50,526 nucleotides of DNA from VMCP01 sp964492925 (GTDB lineage: Bacteria > Bacteroidota > Bacteroidia > NS11-12g > UBA955). The stretch's first letter is position 1; every line of letters begins with the position of its first letter. A program made the translations under genes and the position numbers. The stretch is taken from positions 1 through 50,526 of the forward strand of contig CAZBMF010000002.1 in the NCBI GenBank assembly GCA_964492925.1, read 5' to 3'. Positions 34,827 through 42,367 of this stretch are shown here, piece after piece. The notes below the pieces were generated by a model. That model was not told where the DNA came from and ran no database searches. It was given only the letters and a program-made list of their open reading frames with translations.

Positions 34827-35390
34827 TCCGAAGGTATAACTTCCTCCAAAATACATCACGAAATCACTTCCTTTTTTCACCATGAGTCTGCCCGCTATCA
34901 AAGGCGCAACGAACAATTTTTTATCGTTATCAAACCCAGCACTCACCAATGGACCTGCTTCGAATTCCAGTTTTGTATCGCCGTAGAGGGTCCATTCTAT
35001 GGGTTTGTATTGAAATCCTGTTCCAAGGGTAATGGCTGCTTTTTCATTCACAAGTGATTGTTTGCCGGCTGAATCGGTTACAATAAATTGTTTAGATTCT
35101 GTAGGGATGTTTAAAAATACAGGTATTCTGATTTTTTTCTCAGGTCTAAATTCTGCAAAAAATAGCATGGTGCTCGTTGGAATAGTGAGTTTAGCCGCAT
35201 CTTTTATTTTGGCAATATCGGTGCTTGAGATAAACATCATGGTTGATCCGAAACTAAGTTCAAACAAGTGTTTTCTTGGCTTGGTAGTATCTTTTTGAGT
35301 GGTTTGTGCATGGGCATTCGCGTTAAAAAAAACAAATGCCAATAATGTAAAAATCTTGAAGTTGTTGAATTTTATGTTGATTGTTTTCAT
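34782..35390 (-). CDS. Exported protein, probable small outer-membrane barrel
   Basis: A 202-aa protein with an N-terminal signal peptide (cleavage after NAHAQ, about residue 29). The mature part shows alternating polar/apolar strands (FELSFGSTMMFIS, KAAITLGTGFQYKPIEWTLYG, KLEFEAGPLVSAGF, FVMYFGGSYTFGLNAIGILYGTGTIF) and a C-terminal Phe, which fits an outer-membrane beta barrel. It has its own full promoter. No family is recognised. Confidence 0.65.
   Translation of the reverse strand: MKTINIKFNNFKIFTLLAFVFFNANAHAQTTQKDTTKPRKHLFELSFGSTMMFISSTDIAKIKDAAKLTIPTSTMLFFAEFRPEKKIRIPVFLNIPTESKQFIVTDSAGKQSLVNEKAAITLGTGFQYKPIEWTLYGDTKLEFEAGPLVSAGFDNDKKLFVAPLIAGRLMVKKGSDFVMYFGGSYTFGLNAIGILYGTGTIF
34809..34823. 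repeat. Inverted repeat in convergent gene overlap
   Basis: AATGCC-AAT-GGCATT lies inside the 45-bp overlap of two convergent coding regions. It may serve as a two-way transcription end, but it lacks a T tract. Confidence 0.35.
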
Positions 35391-35406
35391 ATGAAAGGGG
35401 TGCGGA

Positions 35407-35437
35407 CAAATCTAAAATTAAAAATTTGCAATTTCAA
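35407..35437 (-). promoter_or_regulatory. Promoter of the small barrel-like protein gene
   Basis: The minus strand reads TTTTG (ending at 35435), 20 bases, then TAGATTTG (35407-35414), 17 bases before the start codon. Confidence 0.6.
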
Positions 35438-35535
35438 AATATTAGTTTCAAATTATTGAATATCAATAAAAATAGTTGGGAAATGGACTTTTCAATTCTT
35501 GGAAAATTTTGGTCGATAAATAGCGATAAAAGCCT

Positions 35536-35543
35536 TATTTTTG
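35536..35543 (+). promoter_or_regulatory. -7 box for tRNA-Arg
   Basis: TATTTTTG lies 10 bases upstream of the mature tRNA 5' end. A TTG sits 24 bases further up, a long spacing. Confidence 0.45.
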
Positions 35544-35552
35544 TGCCTCGTT

Positions 35553-35627
35553 GGTCCCGTAGTTCAATGGATAGAATAGATGTTTCCTAAACATTTGATA
35601 TGAGTTCGATTCTCGTCGGGACTACCA
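35553..35627 (+). tRNA. tRNA-Arg (anticodon CCT)
   Basis: A full cloverleaf can be drawn: acceptor GGTCCCG/CGGGACT with one G-T pair, D arm GTTC...GAAT, anticodon stem GATGT/ACATT with loop TTCCTAA (anticodon CCT at 35586-35588, reading AGG), T arm ATGAG-TTCGATT-CTCGT, discriminator A, and encoded CCA at 35625-35627. Variable loop of about four bases. A single isolated tRNA gene with its own promoter box and terminator. Confidence 0.92.
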
Positions 35628-35651
35628 AGAAAAAATCATTGTTTCTGATTT

Positions 35652-35680
35652 AAAAGTGAAGGATTTCCTTCACTTTTTTT
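35652..35680. terminator. Bidirectional terminator between tRNA-Arg and a lipoprotein gene
   Basis: AAAAGTGAAGGA and TCCTTCACTTTT pair almost completely, followed on the plus side by more T. On the minus strand the same hairpin lies right behind the stop codon of the lipoprotein gene, so it can close both transcripts. Confidence 0.8.
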
Positions 35681-36128
35681 ATTTTTCATATTCACAAACA
35701 ACATCCATGTAGTTGCCAGGGTTATTAGGGTCTTTTCCTTCTAAATTTCTTGTTATAAGCCTTTTCTTGTATGCTTTATGCCAAAAGTAGGTCGTTCCAT
35801 TGCTTGGTGAACCAACGTATAACAAAAGGGCGTTTCCCATTACCCGGCATTTCCCGCTATAACTAAATCCAGATGAAACGTATTTATAGGTGAAATTGCT
35901 ATCTGTTGTAATGGTAAATTCATTTCCCTTGCCACCAAATGCACTTAATGATACACTATCAGTTTTAATGTAATTTTTGTAGCTCACTTCTGCGTATCTA
36001 ATGAGTTTCCAATTCCCATCCAATGTGCCGGGTTCGTAAATTGTATTGTCTGTGGATGGTTCTTTTGCGCAACCTGCCATAATGGCCACTATGCAAAATG
36101 AAAAAATAAACTGTTTGATATTCTTCAT
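35679..36128 (-). CDS. Small lipoprotein, lipocalin-like
   Basis: A 149-aa lipoprotein: hydrophobic leader with a lipobox at IMAGC (Cys20). A short linker is followed by LDGNWKLIRYAEVSY, the W-K-L start typical of lipocalin-like domains of Bacteroidota, then strand-like segments to VVCEYEK. It is probably in the outer membrane facing the periplasm. The promoter region holds two matching palindromes at 36186-36234. Ligand unknown. Confidence 0.7.
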   Translation of the reverse strand: MKNIKQFIFSFCIVAIMAGCAKEPSTDNTIYEPGTLDGNWKLIRYAEVSYKNYIKTDSVSLSAFGGKGNEFTITTDSNFTYKYVSSGFSYSGKCRVMGNALLLYVGSPSNGTTYFWHKAYKKRLITRNLEGKDPNNPGNYMDVVCEYEK

Positions 36129-36136
36129 ATATCCAT

Positions 36137-36144
36137 CAAAAGTA
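36137..36144 (-). promoter_or_regulatory. -7 box for the lipocalin-like gene
   Basis: The minus strand reads TACTTTTG, 9 bases before the start codon. Confidence 0.4.
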
Positions 36145-36185
36145 ATAGATAGATATTGCGATATTGTTTGATTTGACTATAATTA

Positions 36186-36234
36186 TTACGGGAAATCCGT
36201 AAATTAAAATCAAACTTTTACGGATATGCCGTAA
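36186..36234. promoter_or_regulatory. Two TTACGG-N5-CCGTAA palindromes
   Basis: TTACGG-GAAAT-CCGTAA at 36186-36202 and TTACGG-ATATG-CCGTAA at 36218-36234. The half-sites are identical and the spacers differ. Start-to-start distance is 32 bases, about three helical turns. They lie between the divergent lipocalin-like gene and the 36374 gene, so they may be an operator for either or both. Confidence 0.6.
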
Positions 36235-36373
36235 TAAATTTTTCCAATATTGAGTCTATTGATTTTATTTGGAAATATAATTTCAATTTTGAACTGCTCG
36301 TTTACCAACAATTTGTTGACTTCCTCAAAAATGTATCGTCATTTTATTCAAGTTTGAATAACTTGGGCAAGTT

Positions 36374-36883
36374 ATGTTAAAGAATACTATTTTAATTATT
36401 TGCTTTTTGTTGAGTTTTAAATTGTATGCTCAACCTATTTCTTCTAAAGATACTCTTAAAATTAAAGGAAAATACGTTGGTTTTATAGATACAATTATTT
36501 CTGAAAAGTCTGATATTGAGATTACAAAAACATATCGTATTACCTTGACAAAACCTGTTTTTAAGGATGATATTAACCAATTTGAAGACTCTATTGTCAG
36601 AAAATATCCAACAAGTTATTTTAAATATAATATCAAATATGAAAATGTTGGGAATTTGGAATTAGCTGGTTATTATATGATAAAATCTGCTGATGCAAAA
36701 AATGCATCTTTGACATTTGCGCTATTAGGTTCTGCACTTGGTAGTGCCTTGATTTATACCGTTAATCCGGCTGTAGGCTTTGGCGTTACCGGATTAAGTG
36801 CTTTAATTTCTCTGATACAAAATTACAGAGGTAATAACTTTCTCAAAAAAAGTGGTCAATTGTTAATGACTGAGTTGAAATAA
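36374..36883 (+). CDS. Hypothetical exported protein
   Basis: A 169-aa protein with a signal peptide (cleavage near LYAQ, residue 20). A polar middle is followed by a glycine/alanine-rich hydrophobic stretch (about 108-145: ASLTFALLGSALGSAL... and GFGVTGLSALISL) that could be one hairpin membrane segment, then a basic tail. No family is recognised. It lies downstream of the twin palindromes and ends 5 bases before the convergent pterin-dehydratase gene. The upstream 140 bases are very AT-rich, with no clear TAnnTTTG box. Confidence 0.6.
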   Translation: MLKNTILIICFLLSFKLYAQPISSKDTLKIKGKYVGFIDTIISEKSDIEITKTYRITLTKPVFKDDINQFEDSIVRKYPTSYFKYNIKYENVGNLELAGYYMIKSADAKNASLTFALLGSALGSALIYTVNPAVGFGVTGLSALISLIQNYRGNNFLKKSGQLLMTELK

Positions 36884-36888
36884 CCCTT

Positions 36889-37149
36889 CTACAATCTCCT
36901 AATTCCTTCAAATATTTCATCCATCACTTTCGCTAATTGAAGGTCTTTTTCTGTAACCACATTCCCTTTGTCATGGGTGGTTAATTTTACCTCAACCTTG
37001 TTGTAAATGTTTGTCCAGGTGGGATGGTGGTCCAATTCTGTAATGAATACTGTGCACCGATTCATGAAGGCAATGGCATTTTCAAATGTTTGAAATTCAA
37101 ACGTTTTAGTTAAGCAATTGCTTTCTTCAATCCAGTTGTTAAGATTCAT
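36889..37149 (-). CDS. phhB: Pterin-4a-carbinolamine dehydratase
   Basis: An 86-aa PCD/DCoH protein that dehydrates 4a-hydroxytetrahydropterin. The active-site block ITELDHHPTWTNIYNKVEVKLTTHDKG (His-His-Pro-x-Trp, with a later His) is intact, and the length is standard. It follows the pirin gene with a 2-base gap and is probably co-transcribed. No phenylalanine hydroxylase is visible nearby, so its role in pterin recycling here is by family only. Confidence 0.9.
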   Translation of the reverse strand: MNLNNWIEESNCLTKTFEFQTFENAIAFMNRCTVFITELDHHPTWTNIYNKVEVKLTTHDKGNVVTEKDLQLAKVMDEIFEGIRRL

Positions 37150-37151
37150 TG

Positions 37152-38276
37152 TTAAACCCGTTCTTCAATTTTACCGTCGGAGTATTTTGCAAATCTACCT
37201 TTGTTTCTATCGTGAACTTGGTCGTATCTAGGCCATGGCCATCCTCCATATTGGGTTTCATGATAATCTTGGAATGCCTGCTGAATTTCTTCCTTTGTGT
37301 TCATTACAAATGGTCCATATTGCATCACAGGTTCTCCAATGGGTTTTCCCTGAAGAATTAAAAATTTGCAGTTTTCTGAGGTGGCAACTACTTCTGTTTC
37401 TTGATTGGTTCTGAGCCTTACTGATTTATAGCTACTTACATTGGTGCCTGCAATTGTAATATCTTGTCCCTCATAAAAATAAAGCATTCTATTTACCCCT
37501 TCACTGGCTTTGGGTAGCACAATGCTTGCACCTTTTTCCATAATGACGTTCCAAATGGCAACTTCGTTTTCCGCTTTGGATGCCCATGAATTTGGCGGCG
37601 GATTTAAACTTTTTGTCTTTCCGAAATTACCCGCAATGATTTCAATGTAGCTCTTTTTATTTGCGCTATTTTCTTGGGTGATTTTCGGAATATTTTCCGA
37701 CCAAAACATCGAAAAATGAGGATCCGACATTTTTTTGTTGCTCGGTAAATTCAACCAAATTTGAAATAGTTCTAGGGGATTGTCTTTTTCTTTGCTCAAT
37801 AATGGAAACATTTCTGAATGTTGAACACCTTTTCCGGCCGTCATCCATTGAACATCGCCATTTCCATATCTTCCGGCAGCTCCCATAGAATCGGCATGAT
37901 CTACCAAGCCTTTTCTCACAACCGTTACAGTTTCAAAACCCCTGTGTGGATGACCAGGAAATCCTGGAACTTTCTTCCCGTGGTACATTCTATACCCGTC
38001 TTTGATGATAAAATCGTCGCCCAATGATCGGCCTGCCAATGATTCGGCAGGACCCATTTGATCATTCCCTTTTGGGAAATAGTCTTCATGATGCACACAA
38101 AATAAAAAAGGATCAAGGGTTTCCCACTGAAATCCCATAGGTTGAATATCGATAATTGGGTCAAAGGTTTCCATTTTTTTCTTAATTGTATTTCCTGCAC
38201 TCTCAAAAGAGGCAGTTACTATTGCTCCTAGTCCTAAACCAAGTCGCGTTAAAAAACTTCTTCTTTGTATTGCCAT
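37152..38276 (-). CDS. Pirin-family cupin with twin-arginine signal
   Basis: A 374-aa bicupin of the pirin family. Metal-binding His lie in GHPHRGFETVTVV and QHSEMFP, as in pirins with quercetin dioxygenase activity. Unusually it starts with a twin-arginine motif (MAIQRRSFLTRLGLGLGAIVTA), so it should be exported folded to the periplasm. The C-terminal domain has FVMNTKEEIQQAFQDY and GWPWPRYDQVHDRNKGRFAKY. ATG 38276 is used because the alternative at 38282 lies within the -7 box (38280-38287). An 18-bp palindrome sits upstream. Confidence 0.87.
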   Translation of the reverse strand: MAIQRRSFLTRLGLGLGAIVTASFESAGNTIKKKMETFDPIIDIQPMGFQWETLDPFLFCVHHEDYFPKGNDQMGPAESLAGRSLGDDFIIKDGYRMYHGKKVPGFPGHPHRGFETVTVVRKGLVDHADSMGAAGRYGNGDVQWMTAGKGVQHSEMFPLLSKEKDNPLELFQIWLNLPSNKKMSDPHFSMFWSENIPKITQENSANKKSYIEIIAGNFGKTKSLNPPPNSWASKAENEVAIWNVIMEKGASIVLPKASEGVNRMLYFYEGQDITIAGTNVSSYKSVRLRTNQETEVVATSENCKFLILQGKPIGEPVMQYGPFVMNTKEEIQQAFQDYHETQYGGWPWPRYDQVHDRNKGRFAKYSDGKIEERV

Positions 38277-38279
38277 ACT

Positions 38280-38287
38280 CAAATATA
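38280..38287 (-). promoter_or_regulatory. -7 box of the pirin gene, near-leaderless
   Basis: The minus strand reads TATATTTG, only 3 bases before the ATG at 38276. The transcript should start at or next to the start codon. Confidence 0.5.
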
Positions 38288-38300
38288 CAAAACGATTTTA

Positions 38301-38318
38301 AATTTGTTTAAACAAATT
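38301..38318. promoter_or_regulatory. 18-bp perfect palindrome upstream of the pirin gene
   Basis: AATTTGTTTAAACAAATT is its own complement and lies 14-31 bases upstream of the -7 box, over the -33 region. It is a plausible operator, though AT-rich. Confidence 0.4.
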
Positions 38319-38429
38319 ATGTAAATAATCTCAAAATTCGTTCAAATATGATCTAAAATCTAGTGAATTGAAGCTATGTTAATATGGGGGTATCAGAATT
38401 TTATTTCAATTTCAGCGTTATGATTTAAT

Positions 38430-39566
38430 ATGAACAAGTTGAAAGTTATTGTATTAGGCATATCTCTAATAATCTCAAATTTTGTGTTTTCACAGAATCA
38501 AACAGAGAGAAACAATGATAAAAACACCATTCAATTGGCATTGCTTCTGGACGTGAGTAACAGCATGGATGGACTTATCAATCAAGCTAAATCCGAGCTT
38601 TGGTCAATTGTGAACCAGGCCGCAACTGCATCAAAACTTGGAGAACAAACGGTGCTTGAAATTGCATTGTATGAATATGGCAAAAGCAGTTTGCCGAAAG
38701 AAAAGGGTTACATTAGAAAAGTACTCGATTTTACAACCGATTTAGATACCGTATCAAAGGCCTTGTTTGGTTTGAACACCAACGGTGGAGATGAATATTG
38801 TGGTCAAGTGATTCAAGAAAGCGTAGAAAATTTAATTTGGAGGGACAACGATAGCGTTTATAAAGTTGTGTTTATTGCTGGAAATGAAGAGTTTACACAA
38901 GGTACTTTGCACTACAAAACTGCTTGTGAAAAAGCAGTAAATAAACACGTTGTGATCAATACCATACACTGTGGCGATAGCGCTACTGGGGTTCGACATT
39001 TTTGGAAACAGGGTGCTTATTCCGGGAAGGGAAAATACTTTTATATCAATCAAAATGCTTCATTCATTGATTTCGACACCCCTTATGATAGCTTGATTTC
39101 AGCATATAACGACAGCTTGAACGCTACTTATGTTTACTATGGATCGAATGGGTTGGGCTATAAAACAAATCAAATTGCTCAAGATAAAAACAATAAAACA
39201 TTAGGTAAAAAAGCACATTTGGAAAGAGCCAAATCCAAATCAATGTCCAAAGCATATAAAAATGTACATTGGGATGCGGTAGATGCGTATGTTCAAGATT
39301 CAACTGCGGTAACCAAAATTTTCAAATCTGGAATTGACGGTACTTTGAAGGTAAAAGACACTGCGGAGTTGAAAAAATTGATTCTCGAAAAATCTCAAAA
39401 AAGGGCATATTATCAGGGTGAAATAAACCGTTTGAGCAATCTTAGAACTCAATTCATTGTGGAATTGCAGAAAGTGAAAAAATCGAAAGAATTAACATTG
39501 GGTGATGCCTTAACCATTGCGCTTAAATCACAGGCTGAAACTCTTGGATTTAAATTTTCAAAATAG
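38430..39566 (+). CDS. Exported von Willebrand factor type A domain protein
   Basis: A 378-aa protein with a signal peptide (cleavage near FVFSQ, 22). A VWA domain begins IQLALLLDVSNSMDGL with the MIDAS motif DxSxS (Asp41, Ser43, Ser45) and continues to about residue 210 (VVFIAGNEEFTQG, NTIHCGDS). The C-terminal third is lysine-rich and helical, with no recognised domain. It is probably a periplasmic metal-dependent adhesion or assembly protein. No MoxR or BatA partner is adjacent. Confidence 0.82.
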   Translation: MNKLKVIVLGISLIISNFVFSQNQTERNNDKNTIQLALLLDVSNSMDGLINQAKSELWSIVNQAATASKLGEQTVLEIALYEYGKSSLPKEKGYIRKVLDFTTDLDTVSKALFGLNTNGGDEYCGQVIQESVENLIWRDNDSVYKVVFIAGNEEFTQGTLHYKTACEKAVNKHVVINTIHCGDSATGVRHFWKQGAYSGKGKYFYINQNASFIDFDTPYDSLISAYNDSLNATYVYYGSNGLGYKTNQIAQDKNNKTLGKKAHLERAKSKSMSKAYKNVHWDAVDAYVQDSTAVTKIFKSGIDGTLKVKDTAELKKLILEKSQKRAYYQGEINRLSNLRTQFIVELQKVKKSKELTLGDALTIALKSQAETLGFKFSK

Positions 39567-39599
39567 TGTCGAACGCGTATCTTTGAACTTTATAGGTTC

Positions 39600-40388
39600 A
39601 TGATTTTTGAGGGACAAAATTTGCGCACAGTTCAGGTTACACGCTATGTAACTCCATTGAGAGAAGGCGGATCAATGCCCGCTTTGGCTGAAGCCGACGA
39701 TGGTTTTTTATATGTTTTGAAATTTAGAGGTGCAGGACAAGGCCCTAAAGTGCTGATTTCTGAACTCATTGGTGGTGAAATAGCGAGATTGTTGAAGCTT
39801 AGGGTTCCAGAATTGGTGTTTGCAGAGTTGAATGAAGCTTTCGGCAGAACCGAACCCGATGAGGAAATTCAGGATCTTTTAAAAGCGAGTACTGGACTTA
39901 ATTTGGCTTTGCATTTTTTATCAGGTGCCTTTGGTTTTGATCCTGTAGCCAATAAAGTGGATGCGCTGTTGGCATCAAAAATTGTGTGGTTGGATGCATT
40001 TTTAATGAATATGGACAGAACTGTCCGAAATACCAACCTGCTCATTTGGAACCAAGAACTTTGGCTCATAGATCATGGTGCAGCTTTGTATTTTCACCAT
40101 TCAGGACAACCTTGGGATGATAAATTCAACCATCCGTTTGAATTGGTAAAAAAGCATGTTTTGTATTACTATGCCACCAAAATGAATGAAGCCGATCAAT
40201 GGGCGAAACAATGTCTTACCGATGATAAAATAAATCAGGTTGTTTCCATGATTCCCGATGAATGGATCTCTTCTGATTTAATTTACCCTTCAGTTGAAGA
40301 TCAGAGAGCGGCATATGCCAATTTTTTAAAAAATAGATTACAATCATCTCAATCATTTATTCAATCTATTCCTCATGGCACAAAATAA
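39600..40388 (+). CDS. HipA-like kinase
   Basis: A 262-aa protein of the HipA-like kinase group usually encoded with DUF3037. It shows an N-terminal substrate/ATP region (YVLKFRGAGQGPKVLISELIGGEIARLL), a catalytic loop DAFLMNMDRTVRNTNLLI and the metal-binding LIDHGAAL. It lacks the HipA N-terminal subdomain of true toxins. The start codon overlaps a TGAGGGACA copy at 39608. It overlaps the DUF3037 gene by 14 bases, so the two products are made together. Target unknown. Confidence 0.82.
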   Translation: MIFEGQNLRTVQVTRYVTPLREGGSMPALAEADDGFLYVLKFRGAGQGPKVLISELIGGEIARLLKLRVPELVFAELNEAFGRTEPDEEIQDLLKASTGLNLALHFLSGAFGFDPVANKVDALLASKIVWLDAFLMNMDRTVRNTNLLIWNQELWLIDHGAALYFHHSGQPWDDKFNHPFELVKKHVLYYYATKMNEADQWAKQCLTDDKINQVVSMIPDEWISSDLIYPSVEDQRAAYANFLKNRLQSSQSFIQSIPHGTK

Positions 40389-40755
40389 GGTTTTTGAATA
40401 TGCGGTGATTCGATTGGTTCCAATAGTGGAACGAGAGGAGTTTTTAAATATTGGCGTAGTTTTATTTTGTAAAGAACTTGATTACATCAATGTAAAATTC
40501 CATTTGAACATACCAAAAATAGAGGTCTTTGCACCACAAGTTGAACTTAATTTGTTGCAAGATTATTTGAAATCATTCGAAAATATTGTTCTTGGAAATG
40601 ATTCCGGTGGTGAAATAGCTACCTATATTCCTGCTGAAAGATTTAGGTGGTTAACTGCTACTAGAAGCACAATTTTACAATGCTCCAAAGTCCATCCTGG
40701 ATTTTGTGATGATCCGGAAGTTAAGTTAAATCAATTGTTTACAGAATTTGTTTAA
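40375..40755 (+). CDS. DUF3037 protein
   Basis: A 126-aa protein with the DUF3037 pattern: FEYAVIRLVPIVEREEFLNIGVVLFCKELDYINVKF at the start and RFRWLTATRSTILQCSKVHPGFCDDPEVKLNQLF at the end. The family is nearly always encoded next to the HipA-like kinase, as here. A regulatory or substrate-presenting partner role is a guess; no function is established. Confidence 0.85.
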   Translation: MAQNKVFEYAVIRLVPIVEREEFLNIGVVLFCKELDYINVKFHLNIPKIEVFAPQVELNLLQDYLKSFENIVLGNDSGGEIATYIPAERFRWLTATRSTILQCSKVHPGFCDDPEVKLNQLFTEFV

Positions 40756-40770
40756 ACCTATTGTTTAAAC
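40750..40770. repeat. GTTTAAAC pair between convergent genes
   Basis: Two GTTTAAAC copies (40750-40757, 40763-40770) around CTATT can form an 8-bp hairpin at the junction of the DUF3037 gene and the convergent DUF1569 gene. Possible two-way transcript end, weak. Confidence 0.35.
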
Positions 40771-41217
40771 ATCAAATTGTCTTAAATGATGATCTAGGTG
40801 TTTATATAGCATGTTGTTCCACTCAACTGCAGTAAGTTTCCCCAAGGTGCTGTGAGATTTTCCTTCAAAATAATCAGCCCCCAATTCATGAGTTTTTTGG
40901 ATAAGGCTGATTAACTCATTTTTTGTTTCTTCAATGTCGGGCGAATTGGCAATGATGAAATTTGGTGCTGTTGGCAAATTTTCTTTGTACGGAGTTTCAT
41001 TGATCATTGACTGTTTGAAGAAAATTCTGACCATTGTTCTCATCAAAAATGGCGCTTTAGGGGCGTCTTCATTGAATATTTGAACGTATGGAATGGTGCA
41101 ATGCTTCAGCATTTGTGAAACATTCATTTTCCCCCAATGAGCTGTAGATTCTTTGGTTAATTTTTGAATTCTATTGATTAGAATATTGATTTCATTGCTA
41201 TCAAAGCATTTTAACAT
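40765..41217 (-). CDS. DUF1569 (DinB-like) protein
   Basis: A 150-aa soluble protein with DUF1569 features: an AHWGKMNVSQMLKHC helix, LPTAPNFI, then HSTLGKLTAVEWNNMLYKHLDHHLRQF. The spaced His residues resemble the metal-binding three-His arrangement of DinB/YfiT four-helix bundles, suggesting a thiol- or metal-dependent enzyme of unknown substrate. Its -7 box (41222-41229) ends right before the start codon. Confidence 0.8.
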   Translation of the reverse strand: MLKCFDSNEINILINRIQKLTKESTAHWGKMNVSQMLKHCTIPYVQIFNEDAPKAPFLMRTMVRIFFKQSMINETPYKENLPTAPNFIIANSPDIEETKNELISLIQKTHELGADYFEGKSHSTLGKLTAVEWNNMLYKHLDHHLRQFDV

Positions 41218-41221
41218 GTCT

Positions 41222-41229
41222 CAAATTTA
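41222..41229 (-). promoter_or_regulatory. -7 box of the DUF1569 gene, near-leaderless
   Basis: The minus strand reads TAAATTTG, 4 bases before the start codon. It is back to back with the chaN box. Confidence 0.45.
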
Positions 41230-41238
41230 ATTAAAAAC

Positions 41239-41246
41239 TATATTTG
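41239..41246 (+). promoter_or_regulatory. -7 box of chaN and possibly the Mo-cofactor operon
   Basis: TATATTTG lies 4 bases before ATG 41251 and 7 before ATG 41254, so transcription probably starts at the start codon. With the opposing DUF1569 box it fills the 33-base gap. Confidence 0.5.
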
Positions 41247-41250
41247 TACT

Positions 41251-42345
41251 ATGATGAAGTTTAAAAATTGCCGATACATCGCTCTTTTATGTCTGAATTT
41301 TGCATTTTTAACAGCCAACGCTCAAGAAAAAAAGGTGCCCACCAAGGATGTAACAGCCTTTCAAATTTATACTTCTAATGGAAAGAAAATTACCTACGAA
41401 AAATTAGTGAATCAGTTGCTTAAAGCGCAGTCCAGCAAACCAATGGAATCCAATGTGATCTTGTTTGGCGAACTTCATGATAATCCAATTTCTCATTGGT
41501 TGGAATTACAATTAACACAAGATATTTACCAGTTTAATGCTAAAATGGTTTTGGGTGCTGAAATGTTTGAAACAGATCAACAATTTGCCGTAAATGAATA
41601 TTTGAATCCTACAAAAGACACTGTTGCAAAAAAGTCTGTAACCCCAATGGGAATGATGACAGGCCAAGATCCATCCTATACTAAATTGAAAAAATCTGTC
41701 AAACTTTGGAACAATTTTGCAACTGACTATCAACCTTTGGTTGATTTTTCGAGAGACAATCATCTGCCATTTGTGGCAACCAATATTCCACGCAGATATG
41801 CGTCTTTGGTTTATAGAAAAGGAATTGCAGCCTTATATGCCACGGCAGAGAATTATGCTTCTAATGCAGGAAATGCAAATTCTGTGATCAATTTCTCTCA
41901 AAAAGTTAATCCTTCTTGCGATACTGGTATTTTGAGCAATGCCTATTTGAACAACCATTATCCAAGCACTTTTCTCTATGATTCTACACTTAAATGTTAC
42001 CGAGATATTTTCAATATGGCAGGAGGTCACGGAGGACAAAATTTGCCAATGAGTCAGGCCATTAAAGATGCCACAATGGCCAAAAACATTTACGCAAATT
42101 TATTGAACCAAGGTGGTATTTACATTCACTACAACGGAAGTTATCACAGTGATAACCATCAAAGTATTGAGTGGTATTTGAAAATGTATTTGAATGCACG
42201 CGAGCGAAAAGACATTGAAAATTTTACCATCAAAACCATTTCTACTAGAACCCAAGCCAATGTAAGTCAACTGGATAAGGAAAATTATGAAATTGCGGAC
42301 TACATCATTGTTGTTCCTGAAAATATGACAAGAACGTATAAGTAA
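41251..42345 (+). CDS. ChaN-family protein
   Basis: A 364-aa exported protein (signal peptide ending near ANAQ, residue 24) of the ChaN family, heme-binding and iron-linked in Campylobacter and related to Tiki/TraB-type folds. Key blocks are VILFGELHDNPISHWLELQL, VLGAEMFETDQQ, RDNHLPFVATNIPRRYASLVYRKG and GIYIHYNGSYHSDNHQSIEWYL. ATG 41254 is an equally likely start given the promoter position. No lipobox is visible. The 22-base gap to moaA suggests it may head the molybdenum-cofactor operon. Confidence 0.85.
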   Translation: MMKFKNCRYIALLCLNFAFLTANAQEKKVPTKDVTAFQIYTSNGKKITYEKLVNQLLKAQSSKPMESNVILFGELHDNPISHWLELQLTQDIYQFNAKMVLGAEMFETDQQFAVNEYLNPTKDTVAKKSVTPMGMMTGQDPSYTKLKKSVKLWNNFATDYQPLVDFSRDNHLPFVATNIPRRYASLVYRKGIAALYATAENYASNAGNANSVINFSQKVNPSCDTGILSNAYLNNHYPSTFLYDSTLKCYRDIFNMAGGHGGQNLPMSQAIKDATMAKNIYANLLNQGGIYIHYNGSYHSDNHQSIEWYLKMYLNARERKDIENFTIKTISTRTQANVSQLDKENYEIADYIIVVPENMTRTYK

Positions 42346-42367
42346 AAGCATCAAAATCACATAAAAC

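Noticed and set aside
35553..35627. Integration site at the tRNA-Arg gene
   Set aside because: The tRNA is intact. I see no partial copy of its 3' end nearby and no integrase in the window.
38301..40770. GTTTAAAC occurring three times as a regulatory repeat
   Set aside because: An AT-rich 8-mer of this composition is expected once or twice in 50 kb. Two copies sit at a convergent gene end where regulation is unlikely.
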